A stretch of 64,000 nucleotides of DNA. Origin: Prorocentrum cordatum (Eukaryota > Sar > Dinophyceae > Prorocentrales > Prorocentraceae). Below, piece by piece: positions 55,411 to 64,000 of the stretch. Location of the stretch: assembly GCA_963575745.1 (NCBI GenBank), contig CAUYUJ010002724.1:17501-81500 (forward strand), given 5' to 3'. Under the pieces are notes generated by a model. The model searched no databases and was not told the DNA's origin. It worked only from the letters and a program-made list of their open reading frames with translations. Position 1 is the first letter of the stretch. The number at the start of each line of letters is the position of its first letter. Both the position numbers and the translations under genes were made by a program.

Positions 55411-57150
55411 CCCCCTTGCTAACATCGTGGGCGTTGCTTCCGTTGATAGCCGATCCGATCCCTTCTCCCTCCCCCGTCTTTTAAACTCATGGTCCGAGCA
55501 AATCTTGTCCTGCAGCGAGCGATAAGAAGAGATTCCCAAAGGGGATGCAATCGAAGACTGCGAGGGTAGGATGTCGGATCTTCAGGGCACGCATTGTGAG
55601 CAGGACTGGCGCTCGGTCTCCAGACAATACTGTCGCCCGCTCCTGCATCTGGCGGTATTTGTGCCGCGGTTCTCGCCGCCGCCAGCTGGATCGTATTCCT
55701 GTGGTTGTTGCCCCACTGCTGCCGCTGCAGCCACTGCTTTCTGCTGTTGTGCTCGAAGGCTCAGCAGGTGAGGACGTACGGCGTCTGGGCACGCGGAGGA
55801 GGACGATGAGGCGTGGCGAGGAGGAGAGGGGGTACACTGGTGAGCATCACTACTGTTGTGAAGAGGAAGGCGAGGTCGAGGAACAGAAACATGAGGGGAG
55901 AGGGAGGACTACAGAAGGGCAGTCTTTTCCCAGTCGGGTTATGGAGCGCATCCCATGGTGTCGGCACGAAATGAGTGGGGTCGCTCGGAGGTATCTGTCG
56001 ATGAGCACATGGGGGATGTACGCGCGCGCACGCTGGCGCGCTCGAGGTGCTGCTGAACGAGCAGTGCACGAAGGAGATTCGCTCTTCCAGGGCTCAAGTT
56101 TTCTACCCCATCTCGTGAAGTCCTCTACTCGCTCCTCCCCCTCCACCCATTAGAGTCAGCTGCCACTTGTTCTGCCTGCTTGTGTTTCTTGGTCGCGTTG
56201 ATGGATGATCTGTGATTCATGTGCTTCCACACCTATTGCAGCGTCGATCTTGTGCAACTTCGAATCGGACTTCGCCCACGTTCCCAGCCCAAGTCTAGCG
56301 TCTACCTGGACACGTCAGTGCCACCAGGGCTTCATTGTCCATTCTGCACTCGACACCTAGCACGCTGAGTATTTGGTTGCCTGGTCCGGCCAGATTTGTC
56401 GAGGGCATGGACGTAGTATCACAATACACAGTACAATACAATTAAGCAACATACCATTCTACTATTTGGGCGGCCGCGGACATGCGACCGTGGAATGCAG
56501 GATTACTCGCAAGGGCATGTCATCGTTGCTTTCACGTGCATTCCCACTGTTATTAGAAACGCAGTGCAACAAGTCGGCTGTTTGTCTGCTGTGGCATCCT
56601 CACAGTTAGCTCAACCGCGCAGTCGCAATCGTGAGAGAGGAAAGCCCTGTGCAGTGGGAAGTCTGAACTCACCAGGAGTGATGGAGAAACATATTGTCCT
56701 GACGAGCTGCACATCCCTACAAGGCCATCAAGAAATGATTTCTTCTGGTCCAGCCGTCCTAAAAGCAGTAGCACCAATTAGAACGACATCTGAGTTTATC
56801 GGGCAGCGGGGGCGGTGCGGCAGGCTCAGACGAAGTTTACGATTTTGGCATCAGGCTGACTCCAAGACGTCTCCAGAGAGGGCCCACGAGCCCCGCAACA
56901 GATGCCGCCCTCCAAACAGCCTGAGCCAACAAGGCACGCATGGGCTTCCACTGTTTGTAGTTCTCAGGCCATTCACGTTCATACAGCTTTAGGAGCGCTT
57001 GAGAGGGCCCCAGGACAACTCCACAACACCCAGTGAAAGCCTCAAAACGCCCCTAGAACGCCCTGTCCCAACACATACGTAGCACCCGAGCCGGACCCGA
57101 GCCTCAGCATATTCAGCAGTCGTCTTTGGATGGGCAGCTACCGGGGGCCA
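55411..57150. other. unique stretch, no gene supported
   Basis: Frames at 55545-56153 (plus, 202 aa) and 56495-56992 (plus, 165 aa) are non-repetitive in composition but have no motif I recognise. A reverse-orientation trace of the CTTGG/GGCC family (GAGAGGGCCCCAGGACAACT) is at about 57001-57070. Confidence 0.35.
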
Positions 57151-57151
57151 A

Positions 57152-57645
57152 TCCACCGCCGCCGCCGCCTCCGCCGCCGCCGTCGCCGCCTGCCGCCGCC
57201 GCCGCGCCGCCGCCGTCGCCGCCGCCGCAGCCGCTGCCGCTGCCGCCGCCACCGTCGCCGCCGCGCGCCGCCGCCGCCGCCGCGGCCCCCGCCGCCACCG
57301 CCGCCGCCACGGCCGCCGGTGCAGCAGCCGCTGCCCCCGCCGCCGCCGCCGGCGCCGCCGCCGCCGCAAGCTAAAGTTATCTTATTGTTTTTTTGACAGG
57401 GATAGTGGGGGGAGCCGCATCGGGTTCGCTGCGCCCGCCCCCGCCGCCGCCGCCGCCACCGCCGCCGCCACCGCCGCAGCCGCCGCAGCCGCTGCCGCCG
57501 CCGCAGCCGCCGCAGCCGCCGCCGCCGCCGCAGCCGCCGCAGCCGCCGTACCCGCCGCAGCCGCCGCAACCGCCGCCACGTGTACACTCTGTATTGTTTT
57601 TGACACGGATGGTGGGTGAAGGCCGCATCGGGTTGGCTGCGCATG
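57152..57645. repeat. two CCG blocks in a ~205-bp duplication
   Basis: CCG at 57152-57369 and 57436-57577. Each is followed by TTGTTTTTTTGACAGGGAT or a close variant and then CCGCATCGGGTT (57383-57425 and 57592-57635). A GT run follows at 57665-57690. Confidence 0.85.
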
Positions 57646-57699
57646 TTCCGAATTTGGAGGGAGAGTGTGTGTGTGTGTGTGTGTGTGTTGTATAGTTAT

Positions 57700-58100
57700 T
57701 ATACAAGGGATGGGGGGGCCCTCATTGGCTCGGGTTGGCTCCCAGTCGCTTGGGGGAGGGGGTGTATATTAATAGGGAACAGTGATAAACCCCTCTCCAA
57801 AGGGGAAGAGGGAGGGGTGGAAGAGGAAACACCCGAAACCACCTACGCCCAGAGGGCTGCTGGGACTAGGCTGCAGGCGGGGGTGATCCTCCATTCTCCG
57901 ACTGCCCCCCGCTGGGCCTGACGACGTCCCCGTTTAGGATGCCCCCCTTCGCGCGGCCCTGAGAGGCATTTGGTCCAGAGTCGGCCCCAGATTCAGTTCC
58001 CAGGAACTCTGCGCCTCCCAGTGTGCCGGATGCACGCCCACGCTGCTCAGGAGGCCCGGATGATGGGCTTGTTTTCCACCACCACCATCATAAGTTGGAT
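57700..58100. other. unique stretch, no feature seen
   Basis: GC-rich, with short frames only. Nothing recognisable. Confidence 0.4.
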
Positions 58101-58102
58101 GG

Positions 58103-58545
<443 letters not shown>

Positions 58546-59830
58546 CCCCCTTCCACTTGTGGCGGTGGCGGTGGATACCAAGCCCACCACCGGAGGCGCG
58601 CCCTCCGAAGGGCGTGCTCGACCCGCCTTTGCTCGAGGTCGGCGCGTGCTCGCGCGTGCCTGCGCGCCCGCCGCCAGGAGCGCGTGCTAGGGGCCATCGA
58701 GAGCCTGGGCGAGCGCTGCCGTCCCGAGGAGGGCGCCCGCGCCCGGGCGAGAGCCGTCGGTCCAGCTCCGCTGGCGCGGGGCATCTGGGCATCGGCTGAC
58801 GCCGGACCAGTTGGCCAAGTCCATCTTCCTCCTCCTCTCCCCCCCTCTCCACCCCTCCTCCTCCTCCTCCTCCTCCTCCTCCTCCTCCTCCCTCCTCCTC
58901 CTCCTCCTCCTCCTCCTCCTCCTCCTCCTCCTCCTCCTCCTCCTCCTCCTCTTCCTCTTCCTCTTCCTCTTCCTCGTCGTCCTTTTCCTCCTCCTCGGCC
59001 TCCTCGGCCTCCTCCCCCTTCCCTGCGACAGGCTTCTCTTCCTGCGCCGTTGCTTGACGGTCCTGGGGTCCAGCGAGGGCCCTCAGAGGCCGAGAGCTGC
59101 CGCAGACTTCGCGTCCCCCCTCTGCTCCCTCCACACTTGCACGGTAGGAATGCCACTGCTCTCCCCGCGGATTCCGTCTGGAAGACAGCGGGCCCTCGCC
59201 GTGCGTGGCGCCAGGCGGCTGCCGGCGGGCCAAGAATTGTTTTTGATCTGCAGGGTGAGAGCGAGCCTCTTCCGCTAAAAGCTCCGCGGGACGCGCGCGG
59301 CTTGGATTGACAGAGAGGGGGGCGAGGGCAGGGAGGGCCTCGCGCGGCCAGGAGCGGGCGGCGCCTGGGGATCAGGCGGTGCAGAACGGGATGTGCCGAA
59401 CGGGCCAAGAATTCACGCAGCCGCGTGAGCCGCTGGATGCACCCCCACTGGGCACGAGGCCCGCAGCCCGTCGGAGGCGGTGCGGGCGTCCTGGGCCAGC
59501 CATTTCGCTTTGGAAGGGCCGGACGGGGTCCCTGCTGCCCGCATGGCTCTAGGCCTCCTGGATGGGGTCGGAGTAGATGGGGTCGGAGGATCGCGCCGCA
59601 TCGCCGATTGCATCGCGGATGCGGCTCGATGTGCAGTCCGATTGCAGTGGCCTCCGGCCAGTGCCGCCGATCCGGGGTGCTACCGATTCTGCGTGCAACG
59701 GATGACCGTTTATGTTTAAGAGTAGAGCACTCGCTCGAGACATCCTCATAAGATAGGGATGTTGAACTCGCTTGGGCAACCTTCGGATACTCGAAAGTGA
59801 CGATCTCGCGTGAACAGCCAAACTCATGGG
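58546..59830. repeat. GC-rich unique segment, CTC tract and left arm of an inverted repeat
   Basis: 58550-58800 is GC-rich with overlapping frames. CTC units at about 58852-59000 include CTTCCT variants. 59000-59540 is unassigned. 59549-59610 carries CTCCTGGATGGGGTCGGAGT, the left arm matching 60935-60996 on the opposite strand. Confidence 0.55.
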
Positions 59831-59839
59831 ACGTCCCCT

Positions 59840-60770
59840 CCCACCTTCCGGGCCTGAATGGCGTCAGTCATGGCGTCAGCCCCCGCCCCCCCCCGACTCC
59901 CCCGTCCCGGGCGTGAATGGCGTCAGCCATGGCGTCGGCCTTCCCCCCCCTCTCCTCTCTCGGGCCTGAATGGCGTCAGCCATGGCGTCGGCCCCTCTCC
60001 CCCCCCCCCCAGATCCCCCTCTCCCGGGCCTGAATGGCGTCAGCCATGGCGTCAGCCCCCCTCCCCTCCCCCAGATCCCCCTCCCGGGCCTGAATGGCGT
60101 CAGCATGCCGTCAGCTCCTCCCTCCCCCCCCCCTCCCGCTTCTCCCGTCCCGGGCCTTAATGGCGTAAACCATGGGTTTTTCCCCCCCCCCCCCCCCCCC
60201 TCCTCCCATGGCGCTCCCCCCCTCTCTCCTTCCCTCCCAGGCCTGAGAGAGCGTCAGCCCCCCCCCCTCCTCCCTCCCGGGCCTGAATGGCTCTGCCTCC
60301 CCCTCCTCCATCTGGGCCTGAATGGCGTCAGCCCCCCCCCCCCCCCTCCTCACTCCCGGGCCTGACTGGCGTCAGCCCCCTCCCCCCCCCCCCGACAGAG
60401 CGTGGGGGGAAGGAGTCCCCCCCCCTCCTCACCCCCGGGCCTGAATGGCGTCAGCCCCCTCCCCCCCCCCACCCCCTTCCTCCAGGCCTGAATGGCGTCA
60501 GCCCCTCTCCCCCCCGGCAGAGCAAGCCCCCCCCTCCTCCCTCCCAGGCCTGAATGGCGTCAGCTCATCCCCCCCCTCCACGAAAGCCTTCCCCCCACTT
60601 CCTCCCTCCCGGGCCTGAATGGCGTCAGCCCCCCCCCCCCGCTCCTCCCTTCCGGTCTGAATGGCGCCATGGCCCAGCCCCCCCCCTGGGCCCGAATGGC
60701 GTCAGCCCTCCCCCCCCCCCCCTTCCTCCCTCCCGGGCCTAAATGGCGTCAGCCCCCCCCCCCGACAGAG
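59840..60770. repeat. GGCCTGAATGGCGTCAGC minisatellite with poly-C spacers
   Basis: About 17 units of CCCGGGCCTGAATGGCGTCA followed by C-rich spacers of variable length (C8-C18). The G-rich minus strand could form G-quadruplexes, and the plus strand i-motifs. Frames reading PPPPLPGLNGVS are repeat. Confidence 0.95.
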
Positions 60771-60850
60771 CGAAGCTTGAGCGAGCTCAAGCACACGCTC
60801 TCAGAAATTCACACGCCGGATCGGCGGATTTGCTTCACGTGGACGTCGCC

Positions 60851-60942
60851 GATGCATCGCCGACACCGACGATGCATCGCCAGTGCATCGGCGATGCATC
60901 TCCGATGCCTCGGCGATGTATCGCCGATGCATCGGCGGTGCG
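60851..60942. repeat. GATGCATCGCC minisatellite
   Basis: About eight ~12-bp units containing the palindrome ATGCAT, directly next to the right arm (60935-60996) of the inverted repeat. Confidence 0.85.
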
Positions 60943-60996
60943 GCGCGATCCTCCGACCCCATCTACTCCGACCCCATCTAGGAGGCCTCTAATGGC

Positions 60997-61754
60997 CGAG
61001 CCTCCGCAGGGCCCTCCAGTTCGGTGCGGCGCGGCGTGCCCAAGAGTGGCACCGTGCGATGCCTCACCAGCACTTGGGCCTGGCACGCGCGGTCAGGCCG
61101 AGCAACTCGGCCGCGGGGCGCAGCGTCTGGCCGCGGGGCTGGTCCAGCTCGCCGCCGCGCGTGCCAGCGAGCTTTTTTCCCCCTGGCGTCGCGCACCTCC
61201 TGCGCACGCAGCTCCTGTTTTTCCGATATTCTGTATTTTTGTTGCAACTGCAGGCCGGCTATGACACACCTCCGCGGATAGAAAACAAATCAGCGCAACG
61301 GAACGGGATGGGGGAGAGGGATAGGATGTCAGATGAGGGTCGAGCGCACCTAGCTTGTCCTCGCCTCATTCATTCACCACCACTGAGGCGACCTCAACAA
61401 CGTTCGAAACAGTGCCTGCTCAAACGATGCTTCGACTATTGCCCTGGTGAGGGCCACCTATGACTATGTCACGAGATGACATCTGCGACATGCGTGGACG
61501 GAGCCTCTGCCGAGCGCCAGGCTGATGCACCTGTCTGCGGTGCCAGCGAGGGGGCACGGCTAAACTCCTGTCTGGAACTAGGCCTGAGGCAAGAGGGGGG
61601 GGGTCTGACGAGCACGAACAGACATACTGAACCCAGACAGTAGACCCCCACTCCTCAGTGCCGTGCATGATTCTTACACATATTATAACACGCAGCTTGC
61701 ATATGAACTGAACTCCTGGCCAGACCAGGAGCGGCACACCGTGTGGATGAGAGG
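60997..61754. other. unique stretch, no gene supported
   Basis: Plus frames at 60743-61264 and 61059-61463 overlap and lack motifs. A small hairpin CTCCTGG...CCAGGAG (61713-61731) lies about 25 bp beyond the stop of the minus-strand ORF, where it could act as a transcript-end structure. Confidence 0.35.
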
Positions 61755-62606
61755 TCACTTACGCCTCCCGCCGCCAAGCCTACGAGCTAGGTTCCCTCTG
61801 AGAGCTATGCTCGCTATGACACTAGCGCCCGCAGCCCTCAGAACCTCACTGAAAACTTTCTCAACCGTTACGATGCTACCCTTCATCGTCGTCATGGATG
61901 TGGGCAACCCGACGGGACTCAACTGCTTAATACTGGTCAGACCTGGGTCTCCTTCTCGCAGTGTTGCTAGAAGCCTCTGTTCCTGTGCTTCGTCTTCTGG
62001 TAGCAGTGTGTGCCCTACCAAGTGAAATGTGATCCGATTCTTGGCGTCCTTCCCAGGCCAGTCGTACGTTGGAAGGCAGACCATTTCCCTCACCCAGTCC
62101 GCCGCGTCGTGTGGATTGCCCATCTCCTTCATGCAGCTCACCCGCCGTAGTACTGCCGAGCACCGCTTGCGTCGCTCCGACATGTCCGAGAAGGACCAGC
62201 TCTCTAAGGCGCTCAGAACCGCGTAGAAGACGTTGTAGCTGGGAGCTCCGATGTCCTCCTCTGGCTTCTCCTTGCGCTTCTTGATGAAGTCCTGATACGC
62301 GTTGACTGCCACTTTGCTGATGGCGCACTTCCTTGGAACCACGGCTGTGGACATCGTCTGGTGCTCGAGCGTCCGCACTCGCGCCTCCAACTGTACCACA
62401 AGCGTCTTGACGTCCCGTCCCCTGCTATGGCTCCGTTCTCTCCTCCGCCACGTTCCGTGCTTCAGCGCCGGCGCGGCAGAAACGCGGCGACATGGCCCAC
62501 GGCAGCGCGCGAGGAGCGCGGCACGTGACCGTGCTGCAGCGACGGCGCCCCCCTCCGTTGGACATGTGCGAGGCACCTTGAGTGGGATCAAGATTATCGC
62601 TCTCAT
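61755..62606 (-). CDS. unknown 283-aa protein with N-terminal coiled coil
   Basis: The best candidate for non-repetitive coding sequence outside the LINEs. The first Met of the open frame is at 62606 and the stop TGA at 61755-61757. Residues ~1-65 are Arg/Ala-rich. Residues ~66-86 (DVKTLVVQLEARVRTLEHQ) predict a short coiled coil. The rest has balanced composition: KVAVNAYQDFIKKRKEKPEE, PSYNVFYAVLSALESW, DAADWVREMVCLPTYDWPG, KDAKNRITFHLVGHTLL and FSEVLRAAGASVIAS. There is no zinc finger, transmembrane segment or catalytic motif that I recognise. A coiled coil plus a globular domain is also the plan of the LINE ORF1 at 13924, but I see no sequence match between them. It could be a host gene exon or an ORF1 from another transposon. 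The true start may be downstream, for example at the Met after LEHQT. Confidence 0.4.
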   Translation of the reverse strand: MRAIILIPLKVPRTCPTEGGAVAAARSRAALLARCRGPCRRVSAAPALKHGTWRRRERSHSRGRDVKTLVVQLEARVRTLEHQTMSTAVVPRKCAISKVAVNAYQDFIKKRKEKPEEDIGAPSYNVFYAVLSALESWSFSDMSERRKRCSAVLRRVSCMKEMGNPHDAADWVREMVCLPTYDWPGKDAKNRITFHLVGHTLLPEDEAQEQRLLATLREGDPGLTSIKQLSPVGLPTSMTTMKGSIVTVEKVFSEVLRAAGASVIASIALRGNLARRLGGGRRK

Positions 62607-63060
62607 GCAGGGCTGGACCTGAACGCTGTTTCGCTGGACTTCGGCTGTGTTTTGTTTTCCGTTCTCGGAGGGAGGTACAGGAAAACAGGTAGGTCAAAAC
62701 GAACAACGCAACGTAAAACAATGTTTAGGTCCAGCCATGCTCTCATGCGTTTAGCCTTTGAAGCGCGCCTGTATATCGTGCACTCTCGGTGCGCGCTGCC
62801 GCGTGGCAGTGCTGACGTAGAGGCTCTCCAAGAAGGAGTTTTTTCCTTCCTTGGCGATAGCAGGCGTTACCAAGGGAGGGAGGGGTCGATGATCCTCAGG
62901 ACGTGTGTTAGCCCAATGTATATTTACCCCATTCAGCCCAAACAGTAGATCATTAATTACATCGCCTGAGTCGTATCGAAGGGCCTCGATGGACAAACAC
63001 ACGTTGGGGCTAGCACACGTTCTGAGGATCATCGAAGGCGGAGGGAAGGTGGCCGGTAAC
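62607..63060. repeat. inverted repeat of ~50-70 bp arms
   Basis: TCGATGATCCTCAGGACGTG with TTAGCCC at about 62886-62915 matches the reverse complement of 63009-63040 (TCGATGATCCTCAGAACGTG, CTAGCCC). The outer ends both read GTTACC (about 62862 and 63060). This is a possible ~200-bp foldback or MITE-like element. 62607-62860 holds no recognised feature. Confidence 0.55.
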
Positions 63061-63695
63061 TTTACGTTTCGCGCCGGCGGCGTTTTGGAATGCTCAGGAA
63101 CAGCCAGAGGCAATCCGGAGGTCAGCAGGAATCGTGACATTGCCTGGTGGGGGCGGGACGGTCGGGGCTGGCAGTGGCCGCTACCGAGAAACATAAGACA
63201 CGCTCTCCAATCCTGCCCCGCGCGCGGGAGACGTCCGCGTGGCTTCCGCTTCCCTCCGAGTGCCAAGCCCTGGGGATGCTCTGGAGATGTGCTGGCGATC
63301 GTTTTCGTCTTCATTGTTTTGCCGATCGGCGCGGGCCCTCGCACTCCTCCTCCCCCATGGAGTAGGTCTTGGCTGTTTTTGGCGTTGGTTGCAAGCAGGT
63401 GGAGCCTCCCCCCTAGGACGCATTCTTGCAAACAGTCGCATGAAGCAGAGGTCCGGAGCCAGACCACCCCCCCTTTCGCCCAATGTCGAAACGCCGAATA
63501 TCGGGGGTGGACAGAACCCTCATTCTGACACGTCGATTAGTGAATTCAACGCTTTCGGTTCTCGAGAGGGCGCCGCGGTGGTCTCGTTCCAGGCCTGCGC
63601 CCGCCAGGTTTGGGCCCGAGGTCGTTTTCACCAAACCACGTTTTGCTCAAGAGGGTCTTGTCCATCCCGAGAATAAGAAAACGTTCACCTGCCCC
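63061..63695. other. unique stretch, no gene supported
   Basis: Overlapping frames on both strands (145-238 aa) without motifs. Confidence 0.35.
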
Positions 63696-63699
63696 CGCC

Positions 63700-63890
63700 C
63701 CCCAGGGGAGGAGGAAGAGAAGAATAGGATGAGGGGGAGGGGGAGGAAGGGGAGGAGGAGGAAGGTGAGGAGGAGGAGGCGGAGGAGGAGGATGAGGAGG
63801 AGGAGGAGGGCGAGGAGGGCGAGGAGGGCGAGGAGGGCGAGGAGGAGGAGGAGGAGGAGGAGGAGGAGGAGGAGGAGGAGGAGGAGGAGC
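63700..63890. repeat. GGA/GAG trinucleotide tract
   Basis: Imperfect GGA units, with GGCGAGGAG at 63808-63842, continuing into unique GC-rich sequence to the window end. Confidence 0.95.
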
Positions 63891-64000
63891 TTCCGCGGCT
63901 CGATCGCCCTCGCCCCGGGGCCCAGGGGCCTCCGCCGCCCCGCGGGTGTGCTCGGGGATGCCGTCGGTGCAGGCGGTGCATGTCCGCGGGCGCCCCGGCT

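Noticed and set aside
57126-57396. Proline/alanine-rich proteins over the CCG blocks
   Set aside because: Repeat translations in all frames, and the same block is duplicated 205 bp downstream.

Overview
This window looks like a repeat-dominated piece of a nuclear genome from a microbial eukaryote. I found no bacterial-style operon, no rRNA and no clear single-copy host gene. Two diverged copies of a LINE-like retrotransposon, many microsatellites and several GC-rich minisatellites best suit a protist with a large genome, such as a dinoflagellate or relative. That placement is an inference at low to moderate confidence, because I did not find a dinoflagellate spliced-leader sequence.

Layout. 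1-2430: unassigned flank, a 164-bp tandem pair, a GGCT/GGTT minisatellite (about 1490-2296) and a perfect 25-bp inverted repeat (2299-2356). 2431-30278: one same-orientation mosaic array made of a few module types (called A to E here), many ending in the same signature: an AGCTCTACGAG box, then a 10-bp-stem hairpin and an AGT end. The largest modules (type B) are short higher-order arrays of a ~175-bp monomer. Four retroelement-derived segments interrupt the array: a nearly full-length LINE (13534-18985), a 5'-truncated LINE (27080-30248), a LINE 3' fragment (7591-8080) and a probably non-autonomous element with a different ORF (22947-24209). All four 3' ends abut the same point in the hairpin loop.

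30279-64000: almost all simple or low-complexity DNA. It holds a possible Pif1-like helicase relic (30560-31236, minus), a ~155-bp satellite, a 10-bp repeat, a dispersed 21-bp (2 x 10.5) repeat family, an inverted pair of 77/89-bp minisatellites, long alternating purine-pyrimidine tracts in opposite orientations, a GGCCTGAATGGCGTCAGC minisatellite flanked by inverted arms, and one non-repetitive ORF of unknown function (61755-62606, minus).

How the parts work together. The LINE family encodes a coiled-coil ORF1, an EEP/APE-type endonuclease, a reverse transcriptase whose catalytic box reads ADN instead of ADD, and an RNase H whose motifs occur in permuted order (D70-like, D134-like, then D10-like, E48-like). 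The permuted order is shared by both long copies, and the third fragment keeps its C-terminal half. The element at 22947-24209 has a LINE-like 3' UTR and tail and may be mobilised in trans. All visible LINE copies carry stops or frameshifts, so the copies here are probably dead.
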